The notes under the pieces are model-generated. The model saw only the letters and a list, made by a program, of their open reading frames with translations. It was not told the DNA's origin and searched no databases. A stretch of 64,000 nt of DNA, taken from the NCBI GenBank assembly GCA_029834535.1, contig JAQMWT010000071.1, positions 1-64,000 on the forward strand. The letters are read 5' to 3'. Positions 20,156 through 30,375 of this stretch are shown here, in pieces. The position numbers and the translations under genes are program-made. The stretch's first letter is position 1; each line of letters opens with the position of its first letter. The DNA is from Chrysophaeum taylorii (lineage: Eukaryota > Sar > Pelagophyceae > Pelagomonadales > Pelagomonadaceae).

Positions 20156-21736
20156 TTGTCGTCTGACGAAAAGAATACAACAAGTGAGTTGAGAACGTCC
20201 GGAACAAACCCATTATCCGGGCAAATCGCGATCATGGTAGAGAGGCCAATGACAGAACGATCGCAGTGGTTTCGGGACGCACAGGGGCGTCTGCAACGAT
20301 TCAGTGCAGGGACTCCATTTGCGTCTATTGGAAGAACACCGTTCAGTACGCCCTTTCGACGGCCGGAAGCCGAGGAAAGTGGCATCGGAAGAGAGGCAAG
20401 ATCATATGATAGCCTCGACAGCCCCCCAAGCGTGGTCATCCTTCCGGATCCACGCGGCGGCGAAGGGGGAGCTACGGTTGCGTCAGACGCAACTTCAAGA
20501 CCGGGTGAGCCGGCGTTCCCGTACGCACGACCCTACGAACGTGCGATGAATACTACGGAGTCATGTCGAGCGGAACCCGGACCGTTTACGGCGATGCGTG
20601 GACCAGAGGAGAGTGCACCTCCTAGGCCACCATCCGCGAATACGAGAGTTCCGCCAGATTTTCGCGGGGATGTCGACCCCGAGGAGGTTCTGCAGACCAT
20701 CAACGAACGATTCGAGATGTACCAGTCGCAGATGGAGCAAATCATACGTGAACTTGAGAACACCCGCCGCGACGCCCAACAACAACGCTCAGAAGTGGAG
20801 CGACAGCGGATCGACAACGATCGACTTCAGCGAATGATGGAGGAATCCATGCGGGCTCATGCTCGAGAGGCACGGCCAACCTCTCCGAATGCTACGCGTG
20901 TTACGCCCGACGACGATGATGACGCTGTATCGGCACTGACCGACGATCAGCTACCGCGAAGTCGACCGGAGCCTACCCCGCACCATCATACTGTCCCCGG
21001 TTCGGCGCGTCCTCGTGACGAAGGAGAGATACTTCGTGTCAAGAAGGGAGCTGCTGGTATGACACGTCGTATCACATGTTCGAATCTCACGGGGCAAATT
21101 ACCAAGGACCGTGATGAGGTGGACGCGTGGTGGATGCAATTGCGGCGTATGATGGAAGGCAAGATTGATAAACCTTCAATAGCGATGAATGTGATAGGAG
21201 GCGAGTATCAACTCGCCCCTATGGAAGCTTATCGCAAGTGGGAAGTTGAACGGCCGCAGATGTGGAAACAATACAAGGATGGGACCATCACAATGAAAGA
21301 GTTGCGCCAGCATGATGAGGACTGTTTGGATGCTATGCAAGAGGCGACGAAGCTTCCTTGTCCACCTCGGGCTACGGTTGAGGAGCTTGAACGTGAATGG
21401 TTCAATTTACGGCAAGGGAATTTGTCATTGAATAAGTATATCACGCGATGGGTGCAGAAATTCGGCCAGTGGAGAGCAATGTCAGGTCGCGATACTGATC
21501 CGGCTGCGTTCCGTTCGCACTTTATTGCTGGTCTCAATTCTGAGCGCTTGCGGACGAGCGTCGAACTTGCTCAGGCCTCACCGCATATGAAAGCATCTAC
21601 CCTCACCCTCAACGATGTCATTCAATTGACCATCCAAATTTCCACGATTCTGGAAGCCAACCATACTGCCAACATCGAAGATGCGATTAAGAAGGAGAAA
21701 GGAAAGGAGCACGCACCACGGATGAGGAGAGAGTAG
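20156..21736 (+). CDS. element B: gag
   Basis: A 526-residue open frame. A disordered N-terminus is followed by a Gln/Arg-rich coiled coil (about residues 180-235: EMYQSQMEQIIRELENTRRD) and an acidic patch. The C-terminal 200 residues carry the Ty3 gag capsid pattern (LEREWFNLRQGNLSLNKYIT...WRAMSGRDTD...HFIAGLNSERLRTSV). LxREWxxLRQG...Y...F is the retrotransposon gag signature. No zinc knuckle is seen before the stop; a CLSCGRHGSFYHDNGVC cluster opens the next frame and may serve as one. Confidence 0.8.
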   Translation: MSSDEKNTTSELRTSGTNPLSGQIAIMVERPMTERSQWFRDAQGRLQRFSAGTPFASIGRTPFSTPFRRPEAEESGIGREARSYDSLDSPPSVVILPDPRGGEGGATVASDATSRPGEPAFPYARPYERAMNTTESCRAEPGPFTAMRGPEESAPPRPPSANTRVPPDFRGDVDPEEVLQTINERFEMYQSQMEQIIRELENTRRDAQQQRSEVERQRIDNDRLQRMMEESMRAHAREARPTSPNATRVTPDDDDDAVSALTDDQLPRSRPEPTPHHHTVPGSARPRDEGEILRVKKGAAGMTRRITCSNLTGQITKDRDEVDAWWMQLRRMMEGKIDKPSIAMNVIGGEYQLAPMEAYRKWEVERPQMWKQYKDGTITMKELRQHDEDCLDAMQEATKLPCPPRATVEELEREWFNLRQGNLSLNKYITRWVQKFGQWRAMSGRDTDPAAFRSHFIAGLNSERLRTSVELAQASPHMKASTLTLNDVIQLTIQISTILEANHTANIEDAIKKEKGKEHAPRMRRE

Positions 21737-21754
21737 CAGCAGCAGAGGCAGCAG

Positions 21755-23929
21755 TTGCAGCCAGTCCAACGGGTTGGTTATGTTACTGACTCGGGAGTTG
21801 GAACCTGGCTACCACCGGGGATAGATAACCATACGCGTCAAGCAATTACGACGTGCCTCAGTTGCGGCCGGCATGGTAGTTTTTACCACGACAACGGTGT
21901 ATGTCGTGTGCCGGACAATCCCTCGAGGAAGAGGCGTGCTGCTCAGACGTTGACGGCTGCGGGTTTTCCAGCAACGCCAGAGGGACAGGAGCAATACCGA
22001 CGGACGCTTTTAGCTGCAGCAGGACAAGCTTCAGTGACTCAGCTGGCGCCGCGCGTTGTGCAACAGCCGCAGGTGGTCTACACAGCAGCACAGGTGCCAG
22101 GTGCAGGTCAACAGCAGCTGGTTGCAGGCACTCAGCAGCGTTTGGTTGCAGGCTCTCAACAACAGGTGGTCCGAAGGCAGCCCGCAGTGCAGCGGACCGC
22201 TCAGACCTCGGTGCGCCTGGAGGATCTGACTACGGCTCTCAACACGATGAACTTGATTCGTCAGGCACAGCAGACGACTCCGCCGGGCAGAGGGCGACAG
22301 TCTCAGAGAGCGAACCCTAGCCAGCACAATGATGGTGTCGCCGCTCAGTGGCTTGAAGTGCTTGGCGAAGATCAGGATGACACTAAGCGAGCGGACTACT
22401 GCACTGTGCAGTATTCTGAGCTCATGGAGGGAAACGTGTATGACGATGACGAGGTTGGGGGCGATGATGATAGCTTCTCTGCAGAAGGCTATTCCCCTGG
22501 TGACCCCATGGAACCTCCTTCCTTTTTGGTCATCACTGAAGATGCATGGGTGGAGGAGCAGGAGCAAAGTACCGAAGTGACTGGAGTTGCATCTAGAGTT
22601 CTTTCGGAAGACGAAGATAATCGTGACGAATTGGGGTATACGATTGTTCGTGTGGGACAAGATACCTTGGTTGCCATGGATATAGTGCCACCGAGGGACG
22701 ACTGTGCCGAGCGTTATGTTGCTCACCCTTCTATCTCTACGGATTTCGAGAATTTTTGCCCTCAGACTGCGTTGAATATCACTCAGGATCCCGACCATCG
22801 TGAAAATAAAGCCGTAAGGTACGATGGCACGAGATCCGCCTCTTTGACGTATGTGCCTGCGGCCATCTCTTCGCAAGATGGGTCGAAATATTCCATCATC
22901 GCTGCCGGTTTGGATGGCATGGGTGATTCCCCCTACATCGATCACCGCTTGTATCGCAAACTTGATCGTGACGGCAAAATCATCTATCGTCAGCCACTCC
23001 CTACTATTCGTACTCTAAATGGATCAGGAGGTTCAGGGGCTGCTATTCGAGAATGGGTCATTCTCCGGATCTCCTTGGTGCCGACGACATCCATGCCGCT
23101 CATGTTCTTCGTTGGTCAAACGAATGGGCAGTTACTATTAGGAGCACAAGAATTACGACTCTTGGGTACGATTTTGGATTATGCGACAGAGAGAGCTATT
23201 TTTCGGCGTTCTGAAGTGACCATTGGAGTTCTCGAGAATCGGACTTCCGCCTCGCCACAAGACCAGCATGGAATTGTCCTTTACAATGATGCATTCGATG
23301 CGACTCCGCAGGTAGTGCAGATGTTCCCGACAGCTAAGCTTGCTGTGCAATACGGAAATGTCCAAACTTGGACGCCAGTTGGTAAACCGTGGAGTTATGA
23401 CAGTCTATTGCGTTCTATTCGTATCAGAGCGAATCACCATCACATTCCTCCCGGTCATCAGACTGCTGGAAAAGCTGAAGACCAACTCGAATGCCCTGCA
23501 GACGAGGAAGATATCATCCCTCATTTCGCGTACGTGACGAGTACTCGATTTCTTCTTCCAAACCAACCGTACTTCTTGGAGATGGAGTGCGATGTGCCGC
23601 TGGAAAAGAGTCACGTATTCCGACCTTATCGGTCACTCCTCAAAGATCTCCGCCTTGTACCTGGTTCCTATTCATCGTATTGTGCTGATGAGCCCAACGA
23701 AGTTCATGTGGCTGTGGAGCACATTGGTGACGAACCCATTGGTATCGACCCCGAAGTCCCGGTGGTCGAAGGCGAGATCATGCCGCATGAAGGATGTGTC
23801 AACATGCAGCTAGAAGCCACTGATGACGTGTGTCATGCCACTCTTACGGCTGCTGTTGACGACGATGAAGTCGAGGAGGATGTCTTGAGTGACAGACCCC
23901 TCCTCAGCCACCTCCAGATGAAGAAGTGA
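21755..23929 (+). CDS. element B: nucleocapsid-like and protease part of pol
   Basis: A 724-residue open frame overlapping the end region of gag. It opens with a Cys/His knuckle-like cluster (CLSCGRHGSFYHDNGVC), continues through a Gln-rich linker (about residues 105-190) and an acidic stretch, and then a retropepsin-like domain (about residues 365-490: IIAAGLDGMGDSPYIDHRLYRKL, later GQLLLGAQELRLLGTILDY). The same domain with the same spacing occurs in element A. It would mature the particle proteins (family knowledge). Confidence 0.7.
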   Translation: MQPVQRVGYVTDSGVGTWLPPGIDNHTRQAITTCLSCGRHGSFYHDNGVCRVPDNPSRKRRAAQTLTAAGFPATPEGQEQYRRTLLAAAGQASVTQLAPRVVQQPQVVYTAAQVPGAGQQQLVAGTQQRLVAGSQQQVVRRQPAVQRTAQTSVRLEDLTTALNTMNLIRQAQQTTPPGRGRQSQRANPSQHNDGVAAQWLEVLGEDQDDTKRADYCTVQYSELMEGNVYDDDEVGGDDDSFSAEGYSPGDPMEPPSFLVITEDAWVEEQEQSTEVTGVASRVLSEDEDNRDELGYTIVRVGQDTLVAMDIVPPRDDCAERYVAHPSISTDFENFCPQTALNITQDPDHRENKAVRYDGTRSASLTYVPAAISSQDGSKYSIIAAGLDGMGDSPYIDHRLYRKLDRDGKIIYRQPLPTIRTLNGSGGSGAAIREWVILRISLVPTTSMPLMFFVGQTNGQLLLGAQELRLLGTILDYATERAIFRRSEVTIGVLENRTSASPQDQHGIVLYNDAFDATPQVVQMFPTAKLAVQYGNVQTWTPVGKPWSYDSLLRSIRIRANHHHIPPGHQTAGKAEDQLECPADEEDIIPHFAYVTSTRFLLPNQPYFLEMECDVPLEKSHVFRPYRSLLKDLRLVPGSYSSYCADEPNEVHVAVEHIGDEPIGIDPEVPVVEGEIMPHEGCVNMQLEATDDVCHATLTAAVDDDEVEEDVLSDRPLLSHLQMKK

Positions 23930-23942
23930 AAAAACACCAGAA

Positions 23943-25165
23943 ATGGAGATGGAGGCGACTGTTAAGGAGCTGCTATCTAAGCACGCCTCCTTGGTTTGGA
24001 TACCCATCACCTACACCTTTGTCGTCGTCTACTTTGCTGGCGCTGGAGGATCAACGTTGGGTATCCGGCGATGCAATGAGCTATATGGCAGTTCATTTCG
24101 CATTGTCCTGGCTTTGGATGCTTGTCCTCAAGCCCGAGCCACCTTTGAACTCAATTTTCCGAAGATTCCCTATGTTTTGCATGAGTTGGGGAAATCTCAT
24201 CGTCGTACATACGACTTGGTGTTGTCGTATTTACACTCAGATTTTTAAAGCACTCTTATTTTCACGCCAGTCCGCCGTGTATCTATGGATCGACTGCCAA
24301 TTTGCACTACAGGGACGCACGCAAGGGCGCTACTATTACTTCTTGGGTCCTGCGTCATTTCCGCAACGCACCTTATGTGATTGGACGATGGACGCTCGAG
24401 CAGGAACCATCAGTGATCCCTTTTGTGCATCACCAATTTTATGTGCCGCGTATTGTTGATTTCTATAGTATCACGCCAGAGCTGCTGTGCTCGCGCACGC
24501 GCCTACTTGCTTGCAATGTTCGCTTGGACCTGCCGTTATTATCGCGTGTACCACCGAATTTACGGGACCGTTTTGGCCCAGCGTTGGGATTTACAGGTGG
24601 TCACCCGCTCATTATAGTGAACAGTTTCTCATCTACGCGCCCGGCTATCGGCCCTGCCTTCACGGTGACGCGCAATAAGCTCCGCTTAGGACCTCATTTC
24701 TCGAACACCCGTCCACTCACATTACAGATGCACCAGGAAATTATGACCGTTCCTGCTACGTGGCAATGGGGTGCGACAGTTTCCGAGACAGTAGCTATGA
24801 AGATGCTTGGCAGTATGGTGCCACCCGCGACTATGACGCGGATTGCGCTAGCAGTGCACAATTCGTTTGAACCTTCACTTCGAAATTTGGGTAAGTTGCG
24901 GAATATTGCGACGACTACGCTAGCCCAACCTGATCACCGTATTCTACGGTTTTCACCTTTTGCTGTAGAGTCGCGCATTCCAACGCTCGACCCTGCCACT
25001 CGAAGTGTATCATGGATTGCGCCCGATGAACTCTATTCTCCTGCGAGTCCTGCACCATCAGCTGCCCACCACCCCGCCACCGCCTTCAGTTACATCGCCT
25101 GGGACGGCTTCATCTTTTGCAGGGGGCACCGTCGCCACTGCTGTTATGCAGAGCAACCAAGTTGA
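23943..25165 (+). mobile_element. element B: cytosine-5 DNA methyltransferase-like module
   Basis: Coding text between protease and RT carries the ordered motifs of C5 DNA methyltransferases. Motif I is FAGAGGSTLG (24033-24062). It is followed by ALDACPQARATFELNFP (the acidic SAM-contacting strand and the NFP turn), a motif IV-type SPPC (24269-24280), and a late block near 24720-24850 with LTLQMHQEIMTVPATWQW (motif IX-like) and GSMVPPATMTRIALAV (motif X-like; compare GNAVPP in classic enzymes). The target-recognition part between them has no recognisable sequence, as is usual. The product would transfer methyl groups to cytosine C5 in DNA. The module is broken, with a small number of breaks. 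Motif I, the NFP region and SPPC recur in element A. Confidence 0.72.
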
Positions 25166-25167
25166 TA

Positions 25168-27541
25168 ACCAGCCCTCCGCAACTGCTGAAGAAGAAGGCA
25201 CCGCGAAAGAGCGACCAGCGTATTTCAATACGTACGACGTTCCGTGGGCGGACGCGCCTCACGACGAACATGGTCAACCTTCACCGGTGATGCCTCCTCA
25301 TTTAGCGGATCAGGAGAGCATGCAGGTCATCCCTCCGACCGTCGAGCAGGTCGAAGAGGTGATGACTGAATTGGGTATTACAGAGCATCCTGCTTTAGAT
25401 GATGACGAGAAGCTGATGATGAAGCATTTAATCTCGTATTCGTGGGCATTTTTCGATGATGTGATGAGACCTGTTGATTCACCTGAAGTGACGCTCCGGT
25501 TCAAAGAAGAGAACCCGACTCCCGTCAAACTCTCGCCATATCGGTTGTCGAAAGAAAAGATTGAATGTTTGCGGATGCAGATTGAAGCGTGGACCCGAGA
25601 CGGAGTTATTCGTCCCGCGAATTCTCCATGGGGGTTCCCTATTTTGATGTTGCCTAAGAAAGGTGCTGAGCCTGGCACTTCCAATGCTTACAGCGCAGCT
25701 GTCGACCTACGGCGCCTCAATGCATTGCTCAAGGATGATAGCTGGCCGAGTGTGAGCATGGCTGACGCGTTGATGTTTCTCATTGACAAGTTTTGTCGTT
25801 CTAACTTAACTAACTTCAGACCTCTCCCGAGCATGGGAGCCAGGCCGGACAGGCAGGAGCCGATCCGGAATCACGGAGGAAAATCACGCAGTTGGGGCTG
25901 AGGCGAGAGACGAGGACTCGTTGATGACGGACCGCCACTGCGCGCGGTCTTGTGCGAAGTCGTGCAAAAGCGTCGCAGGCCGCAAACGTGTTGGTCCACG
26001 AACAATCGACCTGTCCGTCGCGTTCTGCCCAACCGAGCGAACCCCATCCCAGCTCGGACTTTCCGGGTGCTAACCGGCCAGCCCGGGAGGCGAGCAGGCA
26101 CCGTCTCACTCCGGGACGGCCGGGGCCGCCGCAGGGAGCAAGCGTGCTAGGCGCCGTCCTCCATCGCAACCAACGGTTAGCGATCGCAGGGTTAGGGGTA
26201 TGTCGTTCCAGTTTGGATATTCGTTGGGGCTATCACAATTTACGATTGTCGCTGGATGCACAAGATGTGGTCACCTTCACTAGTCCTCTGGGAGCGTACA
26301 GATACATGCGTCTACCTTTGGGAGTCAAACCAGCCGGAAGTTTGTTTTGCAAGCAGTTGAACACTGACTTGTCGCAATGGCTATATCGTGACCTCGTGGC
26401 ATATATCGACGATATTCTCGCCGGTCACGCAGATACAAAGAATCACTTGCAGTGCCTTGTGCAAGTTATTCCCCATCTCGCCTTGAAGGGGTACAGCGCC
26501 AAGATCAAGAAGATTCATTTTATGCAAGAAGTCATTGAGTTTTTGGGTCATTTATCTACCCCGAACGGACTTCTTCCATCACCAAGATCTTTAGAAGCCA
26601 TCAGACACATGCCAATTCCTGGCACTTTGTCGGATGCTGACCCTAAGAAGCAAGTGCGATCTTTCCTTGGAATGGGGAGCTTTTGCCGGCGTTATGTAAG
26701 GAATTTTGCGAAAGTTGCAGAGCCATTAAGACAACTGACGTTGCCGGACGTGAAATTCAAGTGGACGAAAGAGTGTCAGGAAGCTTGGGATGCCATCATC
26801 GAGGCTATTGTCACGTCGAAGGGCGTCTACCATCCTGATTACTCGTTGCCTTTTTACATTCGAACTGATGCTTCCGCGCATGGGTTGGGTGCTTACCTAT
26901 TTCAAAAAGTACCAGTCGTTGACGACGATGGAAGAGAAAGAATCGAAGAGAGAGTTATCGAGTACTGGAGTCGAACCGTGCCTAAGTCGATGAGGAAGTA
27001 TGATCCTCGGCGCTTGGAACTCCTCGCAGTACTCTCTGCTCTCGAAAATTTCCGATTTTATATCGAAGGTCATCATACGAAGTTAGAGACGGATCATCGT
27101 AATTTAACGTTTCTGCGGGATTCGAATCATACGTCTGGACAGTTAGCACGATGGGCCATGCGGCTAGCTGCGTTCGACCGGGAGCTCGGATACAAGCCTG
27201 AAAGCTCCCCTGGCATGCGTATTCCGGATTGTCTGTCGCGCAACCCTATCGACAAATTGATCGAGAAAGATGAAGACGGGGAACCGATCAATGAAGCTTT
27301 TTTGATTTTCCAAGAAATCCCCACCGATGTCCCTGGCACCGCTTGCTTCACCTTCTCTTCGGTGACGATGCCTATGCTGACGGACAGCGGACCCACCGCA
27401 GCTATGGTAGCAGTTAGTACGCGACAGAACGTACAACCGCCTCAATTCTCGTACGAATCTGAGCCAGTTGACTCCGTCGAACGTCTCCCTTTTGCGGATC
27501 AAGCGGAGGATGAGATCACTCTCGATGAGTTGATGAGATAG
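25168..27541 (+). CDS. element B: reverse transcriptase and RNase H
   Basis: The region is open on both sides of a LINE-A insert at 25802-26200. Before it lie the RT fingers (KLSPYRLSKEKIECL, GVIRPANSPWGFPILMLPKKG). After it come LDIRWGYHNLRLS, LGAYRYMRLPLGVKPAG and the catalytic YIDDIL (near 26402), then the connection FLGMGSFCRRYVRNFA. The Ty3-type RNase H follows (IRTDASAHGLGAYLFQ, RRLELLAVLSALENFRFYIEG, TDHRNLTFL). These are the standard Ty3/gypsy motifs in standard order. Confidence 0.88.
25802..26200 (-). mobile_element. LINE-A 5'-truncated insert in element B reverse transcriptase
   Basis: The reverse complement ends with the TTAG-type tail (ctaacttaactaactt at its left end) and is bounded by the 8-bp direct repeat tgtcgttc (25794-25801 and 26201-26208). 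On the minus strand it holds the C-terminal LINE motif HDFAQDRAQWRSVI followed by the 3' UTR. About 399 bp, about 90-95% like the insert at 28535-28936. Confidence 0.9.
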
Positions 27542-27651
27542 CGAAAGAACAAGCTGAAGATGAAACATGCAAGCGCATCAGACGAAAGCTCGATTCGGAA
27601 CAGAAAGATCAAGACGAGCAGTCATCCGTACCATATGAAATTGATGACAAC

Positions 27652-28554
27652 GTGTTGTATAAGGTCGATGATTCAGCTTCTCAACGTCTTATTGTAGTCC
27701 CTCTGTCTATGCAGAAACGTGTGATCGCCATGCATCACCGAGGCTTGTTCGGAGGCCATGTAGGACGAGATTCCACAGCGAATCAAATCTTAGAACGGTA
27801 TTGGTGGCCAAACGTCTCATCATCCGTTAATGAGTTCGTCAATGCCTGCATTATTTGCCAGAAGATTCGATCCACCATGCCTAAGCGCCATGGCTTGCTC
27901 TGTCAACCGAATCGCGTCGGAGACTGCTATGTCCTAGGTATGGATTTGATTGGACCTCTACGAGGCGCTGACCTGTACACGTACATACTCGCAATGTACG
28001 ATGCAGCATCACATTTCTTGAAATTAGCTCTGATCAACACGAAGCAGGATTATTCGATTTTGAACGCGTTTGTGGACAAGATTTTACTTGAGGGATGTCT
28101 CCCGCGGTGCATAGTCACGGATAATGGAAATGAGTTCGCGAACAGGTTATTTCGCACGTTTGTTCGTCAATTCAACGCACGTTATCGTACTACCCTTCCG
28201 TATCACCCTCAGAGTAATCATACTGAGCGTGTCAATCGATTCATCAAAGCCTTCTTGCGAGCTGCGATCGATGAACAGCGTCAACCAGATTGGTCGAATT
28301 TCCTCCCATATGTGTCATTCATGTACAATAGGATGTACATTCCGGGAACGAAGATTTCACCTTTCATGATGCGTACTGGCAAGCAACCCCTGTTACCACC
28401 CGATTACAATCTTTTGAGTGAACAGCGTGATCTACCGCAATCACGTCATCAGATTTTGGTGGACTTTAAGAACAAGTTTGAATTTTATAGTCGACTCGTT
28501 ACACGAGCTCATCAGAAAGCACAGAAGAGTCAAAAACTCATTTTAACTAACTAA
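27652..28554 (+). CDS. element B: integrase catalytic part
   Basis: HHCC zinc-binding domain (MHHRGLFGGHVGRDST ... CIICQ), then a DDE catalytic core: GMDLIGP (first D), IVTDNGNEF (second D) and HTERVNRFIKAFL (E). These are the diagnostic retroviral-type integrase residues. The frame ends at the LINE-A insert. Confidence 0.88.
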   Translation: MLYKVDDSASQRLIVVPLSMQKRVIAMHHRGLFGGHVGRDSTANQILERYWWPNVSSSVNEFVNACIICQKIRSTMPKRHGLLCQPNRVGDCYVLGMDLIGPLRGADLYTYILAMYDAASHFLKLALINTKQDYSILNAFVDKILLEGCLPRCIVTDNGNEFANRLFRTFVRQFNARYRTTLPYHPQSNHTERVNRFIKAFLRAAIDEQRQPDWSNFLPYVSFMYNRMYIPGTKISPFMMRTGKQPLLPPDYNLLSEQRDLPQSRHQILVDFKNKFEFYSRLVTRAHQKAQKSQKLILTN

Positions 28555-28936
28555 CTAACTTCAGACCTCTCCCGAGCATGGGAGCCAGGCCGGACCGGCA
28601 CGAGCCGGTCCGGTATCACGGAGAAAATTCACGCAGTTGGGGCAGAGGCGAGGGACGAGGACTTGTTGATGGCGGACCGCCACTGCGCGCGGTCTTGTGC
28701 GAGGTCGTGCAAGAGCGTCGCAGGCCGCGGACGTGTTGGTCCACGAACAATCGACCTGTCCGTCGCGTTCTGCCCAACCGAGCGAACCCCATCCCGGCGC
28801 GGACTTTCCGGGTGCTAACCGGCCAGCCCGGGAGGCGAGCAGGCACCGTCTCACTCCGGGACGGCAGGGGCCGCCGCAGGGAGCAAGCGTGTTAGGCGCC
28901 GTCCTCCATCGCAACCATACGGTTAGCGATCGCAGG
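28535..28936 (-). mobile_element. LINE-A 5'-truncated insert in element B integrase
   Basis: Same sequence type and orientation as 25802-26200: ctaactaactaact at the left end, cccgagcatgggagccaggc, and on the minus strand HDLAQDRAQWRSAI. The boundaries are approximate; gtcaa occurs on both flanks but the duplication is not clean. Integrase text is continuous on the two sides. Confidence 0.85.
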
Positions 28937-29374
28937 GTCAACTATGATGCCCACCAAGTTGACATCCAGTTTCCCCCGGGTGATTATGTTCTGCGTTTCG
29001 TGCCTAAAACACGCCACAAGCTACGGCCCATTTGGCGCGGACCTTACATGGTTACTAGAAAGATCTCTCCCGTCGTTTATGAAATTCGAGACGTTAACGA
29101 CGATGATGCTGAGTCGGTTGTAGTATCTGTACAACAACAGATTGTGCCTTTGAAAGTGCCAACCATCGACACTTCTTCAGCCCCTCTACATTTACCCTCG
29201 GACCGCGACCGGTTCAAACATGGCAAGTTCGTGATTTTTTTCAGGGTGAAAGGACGATCCAACGCGTGGAAGAAGCGTATCTATGATGTTGCCGAAGTCT
29301 ACGAAGAATATGACCACGACAATGATACAGTTGCGCTTCACTATTATACCGATTTGGGACCACGCGATCGATGA
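28937..29374 (+). CDS. element B: integrase C-terminal domain and possible chromatin-binding tail
   Basis: VNYDAHQVDIQFPPGDYVLRFVP ... KLRPIWRGPYMVTRKISPVVYEI is the GPY/F-type C-terminal domain of Ty3/gypsy integrases. It is followed by a basic/aromatic block (WKKRIYDVAEVYEEYDHD ... VALHYYTDLG) that could be a chromodomain- or SH3-like fold. That last point is a guess from composition. Confidence 0.7.
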   Translation, partial: VNYDAHQVDIQFPPGDYVLRFVPKTRHKLRPIWRGPYMVTRKISPVVYEIRDVNDDDAESVVVSVQQQIVPLKVPTIDTSSAPLHLPSDRDRFKHGKFVIFFRVKGRSNAWKKRIYDVAEVYEEYDHDNDTVALHYYTDLGPRDR

Positions 29375-29669
29375 TCCTCGCGTCTTTGACCCTACTAAGC
29401 CTCTTGCTGAGCGGCGCTTAAGACCAGAATACAAAGATCCTGACGGAGGTAGCTTCACACGCCTACGACCAAACATGGAGGGCTGTGAACCCTGTGCGAC
29501 TGATTTTCGCCCGGATGAAATCGATGTCCTCGTCACTAACTTCGATCTCCACAGCAACAAAGTTCCTGCTGATGTAGCTGAACGAGCTTATCGTACCATT
29601 CGTGAGCGTGACCTTCGTCTTACCCTTGAAGTCGAGGACGACTTCAACTCAAGTAGGGGGCTCCTCTCC
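29283..29669 (+). CDS. element B: extra C-terminal region of unknown role
   Basis: Open text between integrase and 3' LTR: DDPRVFDPTKPLAERRLRPEYKD ... PNMEGCEPCATDFRPDEIDVLV ... ERAYRTIRERDLRLTLEVEDDF. It has protein-like composition with conserved-looking Asp/Pro turns but no domain I recognise. Position after integrase is where Ty3-like elements can carry env-like or accessory genes; no membrane segment is seen, so env is unlikely. Confidence 0.45.
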
Positions 29670-30002
29670 TGTGGCAGTAACGCCCATTTGCCCCCGCTTG
29701 CCTGCCTGCCACCTGACTTACCCTGATTGTTGCCCTGACTACTGACCTTGCATTTATGGGGGTGTCATCTCGACACCCTCACCTGCGCTTCCACTGAAAA
29801 ACCCAATGTACTACCGGGCATTTGTATTGCTTTCTTGCTGTCTTCTTGATATTACCCTCTTTTGATTGTCCGATTTTCGTGATGGCGTGAGGTATTACGC
29901 TGAGATCGGGCGTGTGGTGGTTTCACCCGCGGTTCGGGTTGGAAGGGTTGTTGAGGCCCCCGGCCCGGCCAGGAGGGGCGGGTATCTGAGAAAACCACTA
30001 CA
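29670..30002 (+). repeat. element B 3' LTR
   Basis: 333 bp, TGTGGCAGTAACGCCC to AAAACCACTACA, matching the 5' LTR. It is followed by ccac, as found before the 5' LTR. Confidence 0.88.
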
Positions 30003-30289
30003 CCACCGTGGACTTCCCACGACCTGCAGGATTTCTGGTGAACGTGGAATATTATAACGAGCGAAAGGACATCACCACACACAAAGACGAAGGCACGTAC
30101 TTAGCTACTTCGTGTGACGACTTACCTCAGTTCTTCGACACTCCACCGAACCTGCTCATCACCGACATGTATGACTCTCGAGCTCTCCGTCACTACATGG
30201 TCAGCGAATGAAACACTGCGACGTACCCCTGCACGAGTGAGCCATATGTGCAGAATCACTCGAGGGGGTGTTCCGTGCACCCGAACCTT
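30003..30289 (+). other. unassigned ORF of 67 residues after the LTR
   Basis: 30008-30211 reads FLVNVEYYNERKDITTHKDE ... DDLPQFFDTPPNLLITDMYD. The composition is protein-like and resembles the style of element B's C-terminal region, so it may be a remnant of an older element into which B inserted. Not recognised. Confidence 0.3.
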
Positions 30290-30375
30290 TAGTTCTCACC
30301 CCCACCAATCTAATAAGCTGCTTTCTTTGATCAGCGCACACGCCGCCCTTTAACCTTTGAGTTTACTCCTAAACC
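30290..30375 (+). repeat. LINE-B 3' tail, solo copy
   Basis: gttctcacccccaccaatct ... agctgctttctttgatcagc ... gagtttactcctaaaccc. This is the terminal part of the LINE-B tail without coding sequence. It is followed by telomere-like cccttag/ccctaaccc pieces (30376-30410). Confidence 0.75.

Larger units (their letters stand above)
19407..30002 (+). mobile_element. Ty3/gypsy-like LTR element B with a DNA-methyltransferase-like module
   Basis: Both LTRs are present (19407-19752 and 29670-30002), with a primer-binding-site-like TGG 2 nt after the 5' LTR and a possible 4-bp target duplication CCAC on both flanks. Between them the order is gag, protease, a cytosine-5 methyltransferase-like module, reverse transcriptase/RNase H, integrase and an extra C-terminal region. 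Protease-RT-RNase H-integrase is the Ty3/gypsy order. Total length is 10.6 kb, including two LINE-A inserts of about 0.4 kb each. The LTRs differ by a few percent substitutions and several small indels by eye, so it is moderately young. The element is broken: two LINE insertions plus a handful of other breaks. Confidence 0.9.

Noticed and set aside
29670-30002. right LTR of element B as an unrelated solo LTR
   Set aside because: It matches the left LTR throughout, both are followed or preceded by ccac, and a primer-binding-site-like TGG follows the left copy.
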